Notes: generated from the letters alone by a model not told the origin. 64,000 nucleotides of DNA from CAWJMN01 sp963844055 (GCA_963844055.1 CAWJMN010000001.1:2790001-2854000); one strand, 5' to 3'. Counted from the stretch's first letter, positions 1-7,980 are shown. Numbers and translations: made by a program.

Positions 1-283
1 GACGAATAAGCGCATTCAGGATGGCGTTTTTGGTTACGCGGCTAAGCCAATGTCGAAAACGCGTCGACGAATCTCGGCGTTCCCATCCACCGACTGCCCC
101 CGCGACCGCTACAAGCACTTGCTGGGCAAGATCCTGTGCATCGGCATGTTGCAATCCTCTTGCAAGTGCGATCCGCACGATAGCCGGCCGGTAGATTGCT
201 ACAAACTGCTCCCATGCCACCCTGTTAGCTGGATCACGGACTTGCAAAAGCAAGCTATCTCGGGTTTCTGGGAATTCGTTCAC
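1..283 (-). CDS. ECF-type RNA polymerase sigma factor, N-terminal part (cut by window edge)
   Basis: About 94 N-terminal residues are present; the rest lies left of base 1. It begins at a GTG codon (281-283) preceded by AGGAG with about 9 bases spacing, which decides the start. The protein begins MNEFPETRDSLLLQVRDPAN and continues with WEQFVAIYRPAIVRIALARG and DAQDLAQQVLVAVAGAV. This is the sigma-70 region 2 core with the D-x-QD-L-x-Q polymerase-binding helix, in the form common in planctomycete ECF factors. The stretch WLSRVTKNAILNALIR fits the end of region 2. The role inferred is directing RNA polymerase to a specific regulon; no anti-sigma partner is visible. An IS5-type element lies 67 bases upstream of the start, so it may have displaced the native promoter. 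Confidence 0.8.
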   Translation of the reverse strand, partial: MNEFPETRDSLLLQVRDPANRVAWEQFVAIYRPAIVRIALARGLQHADAQDLAQQVLVAVAGAVGGWERRDSSTRFRHWLSRVTKNAILNALIR

Positions 284-371
284 AAATGCGTTCTCCTACA
301 AGGTTTAACACAGCCAGAGAACTATTCTGTCAGAATTCTTTTCTCGCTTAGAGCTTGTCCAAAAAGGCTGT

Positions 372-797
372 TTAAGCGATTCTTTTGACCATGAGTTGTA
401 TCATGGCGATGAGGATCAGAGCGACACTGCTAGGACAAGTTCGTTCAAAGTCTTTGGCGAGGCGTCTGGAACGATTGAGCCAGGCAAAGGTCCGCTCGAC
501 GATCCAGCGTTTGGGCTGGATTTCGAATTGGTGAGGAGGGTGTTTTACCAACTCCATATTCCATCCCCAACGAATCCAAGCCCATTGGGCGGTCGCATGA
601 TAGGCTCGGTCAGCCCAGAGGATGCGTGGAAACTTTACTTGGCTGCGAAACAGCTCAAGCGTCTGTTTGCCACCATCGCGATCTTGGACGCTGGCAGGTG
701 TCACGCAAAGCGCCCAGATCATTCCTAAAGTGTCAACGACAAGATGTCGCTTTCGGCCGACGAGTTTTTTTTCCCGCATCATAGCCGCGTGGACCAC
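372..797 (-). CDS. IS5-family transposase, second frame (catalytic C-terminal half)
   Basis: This frame gives REKKLVGRKRHLVVDTLGM, then ILWADRAYHA with the second catalytic aspartate, then KRWIVERTFAWLNRSRRLAK with the catalytic glutamate of the DDE triad. No convincing separate start is present: the open frame begins at a GTG at 797 within the first frame. It is therefore best read as the continuation of the preceding frame, through the A8 run. The shift needed is +1, unlike the -1 shift known for IS427-type elements. It may be transcriptional slippage on the A run, a genuine disabling mutation, or a one-base sequence error. Confidence 0.8.
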   Translation of the reverse strand: MVHAAMMREKKLVGRKRHLVVDTLGMIWALCVTPASVQDRDGGKQTLELFRSQVKFPRILWADRAYHATAQWAWIRWGWNMELVKHPPHQFEIQPKRWIVERTFAWLNRSRRLAKDFERTCPSSVALILIAMIQLMVKRIA

Positions 798-1143
798 CTT
801 GTTCGGTTGTCTTCACGCTTTGGCTGTCGAGAATGGCGGCCGAAGGCTTGGGAGTCTTTCCTGCCTGCTGGCGAACTCGCTGACGCAGTTTGTCATGCAA
901 TAGTTGCCAAGTGCCATCCGCTTGCCAAGTGCGGAAGTAATGAAAGACAATCCGGTAAGGAGGCAGGTCGTGCGGCAGGCCACGCCAAGTGCAGCCATTG
1001 CGAACGAGGTAAAGCACCGCATTCACAATCTCACGCCGCGAATAACTCACGGGCCGCCCTCCAGCCTTGGGCGCAGGAACCCAAGGCTCCAAGCGTTGCC
1101 ACTGTTCATCCGATAAGTCGCTGGGGTAAGGATTCCGTTCCAT
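733..1143 (-). CDS. IS5-family transposase, first frame (N-terminal half)
   Basis: Starts at ATG 1143 (MERNPYPSDLSDEQWQRLEP). It carries the DUF4096-type N-terminal DNA-binding segment (LSDEQW...GGRPVSYSRREIVNAVLY...GCTWRGLPHD) and then the first catalytic aspartate in AAILDSQSVKTTEQGG. After GYDAGKK the frame runs into unrelated residues and stops at 733. The catalytic core continues in a second frame that overlaps this one around an eight-base A run (T run at 765-772 on the plus strand). Joining the two requires the loss of one base (or a +1 shift) and gives a 256-residue transposase, the normal family size. Confidence 0.82.
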   Translation of the reverse strand: MERNPYPSDLSDEQWQRLEPWVPAPKAGGRPVSYSRREIVNAVLYLVRNGCTWRGLPHDLPPYRIVFHYFRTWQADGTWQLLHDKLRQRVRQQAGKTPKPSAAILDSQSVKTTEQGGPRGYDAGKKTRRPKATSCR

Positions 1144-1230
1144 AGGACAATAATGCGACCACAACACACCTTGTTAGAAAAGAATACTTTTTGGACATGC
1201 ACTTAGTGAGCACTTTTCCGAAACGGCAAG

Positions 1231-1974
1231 TCACCGATCTATAAAAAGATTTTCTCGATGCCAACAAAGATACTCTTCCTTTGGAAAAAACTTTTCAGGA
1301 AAGCGAATCTGCTTTGCCTCAAAGGCCAGAAAGGATTCACTCACAGTCTTATTACTACCATGCGTCTTCAATTGCTTAGCAAGCACCAGCCGCCTCTCAC
1401 TGTCTAAAGTAATTAGACCACAGTCAAATGCTGCATCATGCAAACGAGAGAGGCAGAGCCCGTTTTGTGGATCCACTCGAGAAGCAGCAAATTGCCCCCA
1501 GGGCTTTATGTGACTAGCAACTAAGAGCATCGGTAAGTTTAAATCGGAAATGCAGCATCTATTGTCATAGGCTGCCAGCACGACTTGGCGAAAGAAACGC
1601 TGTGCAATCCGTACTGGCTTCTCAATGCGTTTTTCCGTCGCTCCAAGAAAAGTCAAATCCACGTCCCATTGATATTTCTCCGAGAGCTTTTCGCACTCAT
1701 CGGCAAACCCCTCCCAATTACGATAACATTCATCCCACAACGCTCTGTCTGCGCGTGAAGCATTGGGTAGCCCTTTCAATCCCTTCTCTTGCAGTGCCGG
1801 GTCAAGAGAAGCAAAGTTACTTAGCTTCATTGCAACGCTTGACGGAGTTCGCCCCATCACTTTGGCTAGGTTAATTATCTCAACATTTTTCAAATGCACT
1901 TGGCCAAAGGGCAACCTGCAGTACAGCTTCATTGCAAGTACCAATTCATCCCGGCTCCATTCTCTGCCGACCAT
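1231..1974 (-). CDS. HNH endonuclease (HNH_2 type), solitary
   Basis: A protein of 247 residues. The start at ATG 1974 is chosen because GAGG lies 6 bases upstream; an upstream in-frame extension is hydrophobic and unlikely. The N-terminal part (REWSRDELVLAMKLYCRLPF...LAKVMGRTPSSVAMKLSNFA) looks like a helical DNA-binding region. The C-terminal part has the HNH_2 pattern: CCISDLNLPMLLVASHIKPW, then DPQNGLCLSRLHDAAFDCGL, supplying the His, Asn and His of the metal-binding beta-beta-alpha fold. Family members are predicted restriction-type nucleases. No methylase or other defence gene is adjacent. The gene looks more A+T-rich than its neighbours and sits 28 bases from an insertion sequence, consistent with acquisition by transfer. 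Confidence 0.8.
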   Translation of the reverse strand: MVGREWSRDELVLAMKLYCRLPFGQVHLKNVEIINLAKVMGRTPSSVAMKLSNFASLDPALQEKGLKGLPNASRADRALWDECYRNWEGFADECEKLSEKYQWDVDLTFLGATEKRIEKPVRIAQRFFRQVVLAAYDNRCCISDLNLPMLLVASHIKPWGQFAASRVDPQNGLCLSRLHDAAFDCGLITLDSERRLVLAKQLKTHGSNKTVSESFLAFEAKQIRFPEKFFPKEEYLCWHRENLFIDR

Positions 1975-2026
1975 AGTGTCCTCGCTGCAAAACCAAAAAC
2001 TATAGGACCCTAAAGTGACTTGCCCG

Positions 2027-3040
2027 TTACCTAGAATCAACCAAAGGCATTGAATTCATAAGTGCCATAGTGCTCCAGCAGCCGGCCATCATGGAGATGA
2101 ATTGGTCTTTGCCGTGCGGATAGCCAGATTCGTAGTAGGTTTGAAATGGTACGCTGCGCGACTTGACGTACCAAGAACCATCTTCGTGCTGAGCCTTCAG
2201 CAAATAACGCAGTCCGTTTTGATAGACAGGATCGGTAGTGGCTAAGCCCGCCTCGCCCAGCGCTACGAGCGCGCTACCCGTGGCGTAGGGATCGCTTTCG
2301 CCGTCGGGAAGCTGGCTAAAGCCGCCGTCGGCCTTTTGCGTCTTTTTTAAGACTTCCGCTGCCGCGTTGGTATCTGCTTCTTTAGGCGAGACAAGCAGTA
2401 GTGATCGCAAACGAAAGACAAGTTCTTCGGTCTCTCGTGCTTCGGTCTGAAGCAGCCAAGCCTTGGTTTTTTGGCGGCGAGCTTCGATAGCTGGCTGTTG
2501 CTCACTGGTGCCAAAAGCCGTCAAGCCGCGAAGCGAAAGGTATGTGGAGGTAAGTGGCGAACTTTCGCTAGGGGGGCGACTGGACGAGTTCTTCCAGTGG
2601 TCGCTATCGCCTTGCACTTTCAGTAAGTACGTCGCCACGGCAGACGTGACCTCGCTCGGCTTGGTGTCGGCCGCAGCGAGTGCCCACAGGGCATAGCCAG
2701 CGGTATCCATCTCTCCACCAGTGCCGCGTCCTTCGAGAAAACGCTCTTTGTTCTTTGTAAGGAACTCTTGGGCACCGCGCACCTGCGATTCCAGCAAGGG
2801 CTCATCAATGGCCAGGCCGCGAGACTTGGCCGTCACTAGCGTGAGAATCCCCAACCCCTGATGATGACAGGTAAAGCAGTGGCTTCGTTGCTCCAAAGAT
2901 CCTTGCATCGCCTTTTGAATTAGCGGAAGAGATTTATCGACCGCAGAACGAATCTCCGACGGCGAGACTTCCTGAGCGGCCAAGGGAGACGAGCCAGCCC
3001 ACGCCCCAACTAAACATAGAACGACGAGAAAGTAGCGCAT
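2027..3040 (-). CDS. secreted prenyltransferase/squalene-cyclase-fold protein with a CxxCH motif
   Basis: The start is placed at ATG 3040, where a signal peptide begins (MRYFLVVLCLVGAWAG, cleavage near LAAQE). About 337 residues. Near residue 53 there is SHCFTCHHQGLG, a CxxCH motif of the covalent c-type haem type. The rest shows alpha-toroid repeats: GEMDTAGYALWALAAAD, KADGGFSQLPDGESDPYATG and QHEDGSWYVKSRS, resembling the QxxDGSW repeats of squalene cyclases. Such proteins are common in planctomycetes; their function is not established. It is unlikely to be a cyclase because the conserved catalytic DxDD is not seen. The HNH gene lies 53 bases downstream on the same strand. Confidence 0.75.
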   Translation of the reverse strand: MRYFLVVLCLVGAWAGSSPLAAQEVSPSEIRSAVDKSLPLIQKAMQGSLEQRSHCFTCHHQGLGILTLVTAKSRGLAIDEPLLESQVRGAQEFLTKNKERFLEGRGTGGEMDTAGYALWALAAADTKPSEVTSAVATYLLKVQGDSDHWKNSSSRPPSESSPLTSTYLSLRGLTAFGTSEQQPAIEARRQKTKAWLLQTEARETEELVFRLRSLLLVSPKEADTNAAAEVLKKTQKADGGFSQLPDGESDPYATGSALVALGEAGLATTDPVYQNGLRYLLKAQHEDGSWYVKSRSVPFQTYYESGYPHGKDQFISMMAGCWSTMALMNSMPLVDSR

Positions 3041-3224
3041 GCACCACACCAATGAAGAGGAGACGGGGCAGATCGACCCAAAAGAGCCCCGCTCATTCTG
3101 CCGGAATGCCACGGGGAATGCCAACTTCGTTTTGACGATTTAGAGAGTTTGAACGGTTGACGGCTCCGCTCTAGCGCAGTTTTCGCGGCAGTTTAGGCCT
3201 GCTTAGGACATCCCCCACGGAAGT

Positions 3225-3272
3225 GGCGATCCGCAGGCGACCCTCGCAGGGGACCGGGGGATCGCCTATAAT
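3225..3272 (+). promoter_or_regulatory. inverted repeat abutting a TATAAT box upstream of leuC
   Basis: Perfect 8-bp arms GGCGATCC (3225-3232) and GGATCGCC (3259-3266) flank a 26-base loop that contains a second small stem (CCCT...AGGG). The right arm ends exactly where TATAAT (3267-3272) begins, 75 bases before the leuC start. No good -35 element is visible. The position suggests an operator or a promoter-overlapping structure controlling leuCD. A terminator for an upstream transcript is less likely, since there is no T run and the upstream gene is divergent. Confidence 0.4.
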
Positions 3273-3346
3273 GAGGAAATTCGTTGCCGGGAAGCGAATC
3301 CTGGCCCCCCAAGAATCTTTCTTAATGCTTTACGGCACCTAGACTT

Positions 3347-4762
3347 ATGAATGCGTCGCAGCCCCGCACGCTGTTCCAAAAAATTTGGGACAACCACGTC
3401 GTTTTGGCGGAATCTGGCAAGCAGAGCGTCCTGTACATCGATCTTCAGCTGGTTCATGAAGTGACCAGTGCTCAGGCATTTGAAGGCCTGCGACTGGCTG
3501 GGCGCAAAGTTCGCCGACCTGAGCGTACGGTCGCAACGCCCGATCACAACATCCCCACAACCGACCGCAGCTTGCCGATTGCAGACCCCATCTCGCTGCA
3601 ACAGGTGCAAACGCTTCGCAACAACTGCAAAGAGTTTGGGATTCGCTTATATGACATGCATGACCCTAACCAAGGGATCGTGCACGTCATCGGCCCAGAG
3701 CTCGGTTTGACGCAGCCCGGCATGACGATTGTTTGCGGCGATAGTCACACGGCAACCCATGGCGCATTTGGCGCACTAGCCTTTGGCATTGGTACCAGCG
3801 AAGTCGAACACGTGCTGGCCACGCAAACGCTTCTTCAGTCTCCTGCCAAAACGCTGGAACTGCGTGTGGAAGGAAAGCTGGCCCGTGGAGTCACGGCCAA
3901 GGACTTGATCCTGTATCTAATCGGTCAAATCACAACCGATGGTGGCACCGGCTACGTCATTGAATATACGGGCGAAGCGATCCGCAACCTAAACATGGAA
4001 GAGCGGATGACGGTTTGCAACATGTCGATCGAAGCTGGTGCTCGGGCTGGCATGATCGCACCGGATGAGACCACGTTTGAATACCTGCGTGGGCGAGAGT
4101 TTGCTCCGAAGGATTTCGACAAGGCAGTCGAGGAATGGAAGAAGCTTCCTTCCGATCCAGGGGCAACCTACGACAAGACCATCGTCTTCCAAGCCAAAGA
4201 CATCACTCCTCAAGTCACTTGGGGAACCAATCCTGGCCAAGTTTTGCCGGTCACTGCGAAGGTTCCAAGCCCTAGTGAATTCAGCGACGACACGGATCAG
4301 AAGACGACCGCTCGCGCGATTGAATACATGGGCCTGCAAGCTGGGATGCCAATCGCGGAATTGGCCGTTGACCGCGTATTTATCGGTTCATGCACGAATG
4401 CTCGCATTGGTGATCTTCGTGCGGCAGCTGCTGTGGCGAAGGGGCACCATGTTTCCGACAAGGTGCACGCGATGGTAGTTCCTGGTAGCGGCCAGGTAAA
4501 ACGTCAAGCCGAAGCAGAAGGTCTGGACAAGATCTTCAAAGAAGCGGGCTTTGAATGGCGCGAAGCAGGTTGCAGCATGTGCCTCGCCATGAATCCCGAC
4601 AAGCTTGCTCCTGGTGAGCGTTGTGCATCGACGAGCAATCGCAACTTTGAAGGACGCCAGGGGAAGGGGGGACGCACTCACTTGGTCTCTCCGGCAATGG
4701 CTGCTGCGGCCGCAATCGCTGGTCGTTTTGTCGACATCCGTGACTGGTCCTACAAGGCCTAG
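3347..4762 (+). CDS. leuC: 3-isopropylmalate dehydratase large subunit
   Basis: A 471-residue aconitase-family protein that isomerises 2-isopropylmalate to 3-isopropylmalate in leucine synthesis, together with LeuD. It opens with TLFQKIWDNHVV. Diagnostic segments include TPDHNIPTTDR, CGDSHTATHGAFGALAFGIG, the 4Fe-4S ligands in FIGSCTNARIGDL and GCSMCLAMN, and STSNRNFEGRQGKGGRTHL. Length and motif order match the bacterial LeuC standard form. leuD follows 90 bases downstream on the same strand, so the pair is probably one transcript. A dyad and TATAAT box lie just upstream. Confidence 0.97.
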   Translation: MNASQPRTLFQKIWDNHVVLAESGKQSVLYIDLQLVHEVTSAQAFEGLRLAGRKVRRPERTVATPDHNIPTTDRSLPIADPISLQQVQTLRNNCKEFGIRLYDMHDPNQGIVHVIGPELGLTQPGMTIVCGDSHTATHGAFGALAFGIGTSEVEHVLATQTLLQSPAKTLELRVEGKLARGVTAKDLILYLIGQITTDGGTGYVIEYTGEAIRNLNMEERMTVCNMSIEAGARAGMIAPDETTFEYLRGREFAPKDFDKAVEEWKKLPSDPGATYDKTIVFQAKDITPQVTWGTNPGQVLPVTAKVPSPSEFSDDTDQKTTARAIEYMGLQAGMPIAELAVDRVFIGSCTNARIGDLRAAAAVAKGHHVSDKVHAMVVPGSGQVKRQAEAEGLDKIFKEAGFEWREAGCSMCLAMNPDKLAPGERCASTSNRNFEGRQGKGGRTHLVSPAMAAAAAIAGRFVDIRDWSYKA

Positions 4763-4852
4763 TCACCACAAGGAAGCCACCGCATCCTTGCAAGCGTTTT
4801 GGCAAGCGGCACATTCACTGGCATATCTGAATTGAGTAAAAGCGAGTAATTC

Positions 4853-5452
4853 ATGAAAAAGTTTACTACCCATCGCGGACTGGTCGTTGCCATGGACCGC
4901 GCCAATGTCGATACCGACCAGATTATTCCGAAGCAATTCCTGAAGCGAATTGAACGTACCGGTTACGGGCCGTTCCTGTTTTTTGACTGGCGTTATTTCG
5001 ACGACGGCAAAACGGATGATCCATCGTTTGAGCTGAACAAGCCCGCGGCAAAGGGAGCATCGATCTTGCTCGCTCGCCGTAACTTTGGGTGCGGTTCTAG
5101 CCGTGAACATGCGGTATGGGCCATTGAGAATTACGGCATTCGCGTGGTGATTGCACCAACGTTTGCGGACATCTTCTACAACAACTGCTCGAAGAATGGT
5201 GTGCTGCCGATTCGCCTTAGCGAAGAGATGGTAAGCATGTTGTTTGATCGGGCTGCCAGCGGAAATTACCAGCTGAACGTTGACCTGGAGAAGTGCAAGA
5301 TCACGGATGATTCCGGCCTGGAAATCCCTTTCCAAGTTGATCCGTTCCGTCAGCACTGCATGGTGCATGGCCTGGATGACATTGCGTTGACGTTGCAAAA
5401 CGAAGACAAGATCTCTGCTTACGAAGCCAAGCATCACAAGGTGGCGGTTTAG
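4853..5452 (+). CDS. leuD: 3-isopropylmalate dehydratase small subunit
   Basis: A 199-residue swivelling-domain partner of LeuC. Key segments are VAMDRANVDTDQIIPKQFLK, YGPFLFFDWRYF, ILLARRNFGCGSSREHAVWA and VVIAPTFADIFYNNCSKNG, all standard LeuD signatures including the GCGSSREH substrate loop. It follows leuC by 90 bases. The start ATG at 4853 begins MKKFTTHRGLVVAMDRANVD, the usual LeuD N-terminus. Confidence 0.97.
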   Translation: MKKFTTHRGLVVAMDRANVDTDQIIPKQFLKRIERTGYGPFLFFDWRYFDDGKTDDPSFELNKPAAKGASILLARRNFGCGSSREHAVWAIENYGIRVVIAPTFADIFYNNCSKNGVLPIRLSEEMVSMLFDRAASGNYQLNVDLEKCKITDDSGLEIPFQVDPFRQHCMVHGLDDIALTLQNEDKISAYEAKHHKVAV

Positions 5453-5487
5453 TTTCGCCAGGGGCATCAAAGCGACGCGGCCCTATC

Positions 5488-5504
5488 CTTTACAATTTGT
5501 AAAG
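5488..5504. promoter_or_regulatory. short perfect dyad upstream of the cytochrome c peroxidase gene
   Basis: CTTTACA-ATT-TGTAAAG: perfect 7-bp arms with a 3-base spacer, 51 bases upstream of the peroxidase start. Its A/T-rich centre and lack of a following T run argue against a terminator. It could be a repressor operator; it resembles, but does not match exactly, the TACANNTGTA boxes bound by BlaI/CopY regulators. Confidence 0.3.
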
Positions 5505-5554
5505 ATGAAGTGATTGGACTCCAGTTTTTTCTGATGACTTTGGGGAAGGCTGTA

Positions 5555-6571
5555 ATGCGAAAAATCTCGCTGCTTGTTTTGGCTTTGTGTGGAACGGGAA
5601 TGGCTGGGGCTCTCTTGTGGGGAGCTGATCCGGTGCCAAGTGCTGTACCTGCTGGTTTGCCGGCAGTAACGGTGCCTGCTGACAATCCTCCTTCTGCCGC
5701 AAAGATCGAACTAGGCAAACAGCTTTACTTCGATCCACGTCTTTCTCGCGACAGCACGATCAGCTGCGCGAGCTGTCACGATCCGGAAAAGGGCTGGTCC
5801 AATGCGGATCAGTTCGCAACCGGAGTGGGGGGCAAAAAAGGGGGCCGCAACTCTCCAACCGTAATCAACTCTGCCTATAGCGAGTTGCAATTTTGGGATG
5901 GACGAGCCACGCACCTAGAAGGGCAAGCCCTGGGTCCGATCCAAAATCCGATCGAAATGAACATGACGCTGGAAGAAGTTGTCCAGCGTCTCAATGGCAT
6001 CGATGGCTATCGCAAGCAGTTCCAGACGGTGTTTGGAACGGATGTGACGTCCCCCAATATCGCCAAGGCGATCGCAGCTTTTGAACGAACAGTATTGTCG
6101 GGCGATGCCCCTTACGACCGATTCAAGGCTGGCGACAAAGCAGCGCTTTCTGAGGGGGCCCAGCGTGGCATGAAGCTGTTCTTTGGAAAAGCCAACTGCT
6201 CCGCTTGCCATTCCGGACCGAGCTTTTCGGACTTTAGCTTCCATAACATTGGGGTGGGCATGGATGCGGCAGCGGCCGATCTGGGCCGATTTGTCGTTAC
6301 CAAGGTGGAAGGGGACAAGGGAGCGTTCAAAACGCCAACTTTGCGAGAGATCGCTAAAACGGGCCCCTACATGCATGATGGCCGGTTCAAAACTTTGGAA
6401 GAGGTCGTTGCGTATTACAATCGCGGCGGCACCCCTAACGACACGCTGGATGAAGAGATCTTTCCTCTGAAGCTGACGGCCGATGACGAGAAAGACTTGG
6501 TTACCTTCCTGAAGGAAGGGATGGCCAGCAAAAGTTATCCTACGGTGGCACCACCAAAACTTCCTCAGTAA
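5555..6571 (+). CDS. di-haem cytochrome c peroxidase (CcpA/MauG family)
   Basis: Start ATG 5555 is preceded by GGGGAAGG and begins a signal peptide (MRKISLLVLALCGTGMAGAL). About 338 residues. Two covalent haem motifs are visible: ISCASCHDPEKGW near residue 80 and ANCSACHSGPSF near residue 215. Other family segments are LGKQLYFDPRLSRD, GGRNSPTVINSAY, FWDGRATHLEGQALGPI and FKTPTLREIAKTGPYMHDG. The periplasmic enzyme reduces hydrogen peroxide using electrons from small cytochromes; some relatives oxidise other proteins. It is followed by a secreted beta-propeller gene. Both haem motifs are intact. Confidence 0.92.
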   Translation: MRKISLLVLALCGTGMAGALLWGADPVPSAVPAGLPAVTVPADNPPSAAKIELGKQLYFDPRLSRDSTISCASCHDPEKGWSNADQFATGVGGKKGGRNSPTVINSAYSELQFWDGRATHLEGQALGPIQNPIEMNMTLEEVVQRLNGIDGYRKQFQTVFGTDVTSPNIAKAIAAFERTVLSGDAPYDRFKAGDKAALSEGAQRGMKLFFGKANCSACHSGPSFSDFSFHNIGVGMDAAAADLGRFVVTKVEGDKGAFKTPTLREIAKTGPYMHDGRFKTLEEVVAYYNRGGTPNDTLDEEIFPLKLTADDEKDLVTFLKEGMASKSYPTVAPPKLPQ

Positions 6572-6647
6572 TCCTTGGCAGCCCCTGTAGTTATTGGGGG
6601 TGGTTTTAAGGCTGCGCAGGCCTTACATTCAAGTTCACTGATGGGAA

Positions 6648-6674
6648 ACCCGCGCTGTTGTGCGCGGATTTTTT
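6648..6674 (+). terminator. intrinsic terminator after the cytochrome c peroxidase gene
   Basis: The stem CCGCGC/GCGCGG with a short loop is followed by a TTTTTT run. It lies 77 bases after the peroxidase stop and well before the next start at 6794, so the following gene probably has its own promoter. Confidence 0.7.
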
Positions 6675-6793
6675 ATCGCGGCATGAGGTGCCAACCTTCT
6701 TCGTTTGCGCACCAACTTGCAAAGTATTTTGAAAACACTGCGAAGTCGATGCTTCGCGTAAACAGATCCCTACGTCCCCCGGAGAAGTATTTT

Positions 6794-7825
6794 ATGAATC
6801 GCTTTTGGAAACCAATGGCAGCCGCATTGCTAGGGCTTGCCAGTTTTTATGGGTCAACCACATTGGCCGCCGATGTGAAAGTAGAAACGGTTCTTGGCGG
6901 GCTTTCAAACCCTTGCGGCATTGCCGTACAACCAGAAACGGGCGTTGTATTTGTCTCTGACAGCGCCACGGGCCGAATCGTCCGCATCGTCGATGGCAAA
7001 GCGGAAGTTGTGATCGCTGGCTCGCCGAAGGATGTTTACGGCAAGGGGCCGAAGTACGATATCGGACCCTTGGGAATTGCTTTCAAAGACAAGAACACTT
7101 TGGTTGTCGGCGATGGTGGCTATGTAGATGGTCAAGAATGCGTCCGCGTTTACACCATTCCAGAATCTGGCAAGGCTCCGCTCGATTACGAGAAGGACGT
7201 TGCTGCCAAGCTCGGCCCTCTCGCTGAAGAAGGTGAAGTAAAGGCAGAAGGAAACCTGTACGGGATTGCCGTTACTGCTGCTGGCATCTATTGCACCTGC
7301 AACGGCGACGATACCAAGGGCTGGGTTTCCATGGCTGAAATCGCCGGCGCCAAGTATGGCCCGCTCAAGCGATTCATTGCTACGAAGGAAGCAGTTGATG
7401 TCGATGCTCCGGTAGCGATCACCGTCAACGATAAGGGAGACTTGGTAGTTGGCCAGATGGGCGAGATCAACAAGCCAAAGGATGGCCTGCTGACTTTCTA
7501 TCAGGCCAAGTCGGGTAAAAAGTTGCTCAACCTGGAAATGGGTTTGTACGATCCAACCGGATTGGCTTACAGCCCGAAGGGCCTGTTGTACGCAACCGAC
7601 TTTGCTTGGATGGCAACCGGCGAAGGGGGCCTCTATCGTCTCGACAAGGATACGAAAGATGGCAAGACCACGCTGAAGACCACCAAGATTGCTAGTCTCG
7701 ACAAGCCAACGGCCTTGGCCTTTGGTCCCGACGGAACTTTGTATGTGACGGTTGTCGGTGCAACTGCCGAAGGAGAGACCGCTGGCAAGAATGGTGCTGT
7801 CCTGAAGATTGCACCAGGCCTGTAA
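6794..7825 (+). CDS. secreted six-bladed beta-propeller (NHL/SMP-30-like) protein
   Basis: Start ATG 6794 is chosen for the GGAGAAG at 6781 and the signal peptide MNRFWKPMAAALLGLASFYG (cleavage near TLAAD). About 343 residues. Propeller-type repeats are visible: LSNPCGIAVQPETGVVFVSD, GPLGIAFKDKNTLVVGDGGY, NLYGIAVTAAGIYCTC, PVAITVNDKGDLVVGQMG, PTGLAYSPKGLLYATDF and PTALAFGPDGTLYVTVVG. These resemble NHL or sugar-lactonase blades. The specific substrate cannot be read from the sequence. It carries no haem or catalytic motif I can identify, so it may be a binding or scaffold protein of the periplasm. Confidence 0.75.
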   Translation: MNRFWKPMAAALLGLASFYGSTTLAADVKVETVLGGLSNPCGIAVQPETGVVFVSDSATGRIVRIVDGKAEVVIAGSPKDVYGKGPKYDIGPLGIAFKDKNTLVVGDGGYVDGQECVRVYTIPESGKAPLDYEKDVAAKLGPLAEEGEVKAEGNLYGIAVTAAGIYCTCNGDDTKGWVSMAEIAGAKYGPLKRFIATKEAVDVDAPVAITVNDKGDLVVGQMGEINKPKDGLLTFYQAKSGKKLLNLEMGLYDPTGLAYSPKGLLYATDFAWMATGEGGLYRLDKDTKDGKTTLKTTKIASLDKPTALAFGPDGTLYVTVVGATAEGETAGKNGAVLKIAPGL

Positions 7826-7892
7826 GCAACTTGCTGAAGTCGTTAAATAAGTGCGGAAGCGTAACTACTTCCGCAGGTGACGCCGGTAAAAC

Positions 7893-7937
7893 AAAACCCT
7901 TGCAGTAAAGCTAACGCTTCTCTGCAAGGGTTTTTTA
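7893..7937. terminator. bidirectional intrinsic terminator between the propeller gene and bioB
   Basis: The stem AACCCTTGCAG/CTGCAAGGGTT carries an A run on its left and a T run on its right, so it can stop transcription from both sides. It lies between two convergent genes. Confidence 0.8.
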
Positions 7938-7958
7938 TTGGATCAACAACGTTGTTCA

Positions 7959-7980
7959 TTGGTGCAGAAAACTGCACCAA
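7959..7980. terminator. perfect hairpin abutting the bioB stop codon
   Basis: TTGGTGCAG, an AAAA loop, then CTGCACCAA: a 9-bp perfect stem ending one base before the bioB stop codon (7981-7983). There is no T run on the minus strand, so termination is probably done by the neighbouring hairpin at 7893-7937. This one may protect the 3' end of the mRNA. A 12-bp palindrome (AACAAC/GTTGTT, 7945-7956) lies between the two. Confidence 0.45.

Larger units (their letters stand above)
351..1202 (-). mobile_element. IS5-family insertion sequence, complete, 852 bp
   Basis: The ends are imperfect inverted repeats. The left end reads GAGCTTGTCCAAAAAG and the right end, read on the other strand, reads GTGCATGTCCAAAAAG (14 of 16 identical). 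Both are flanked by TTA (348-350 and 1203-1205), a 3-bp duplication that fits the TNA target type of IS1031-like members. The transposase reading frames run on the minus strand and fill almost the whole element. The length is typical of the family. The insertion lies between the ECF sigma start (283) and the end of the HNH gene (1231), so it breaks no visible gene. Confidence 0.88.

Noticed and set aside
50..388. Plus-strand frame of 112 residues
   Set aside because: It is antisense to the ECF sigma gene, which has clear family motifs and a ribosome site.
4763..5470. 235-residue minus-strand frame
   Set aside because: Antisense shadow of leuD; no family features.
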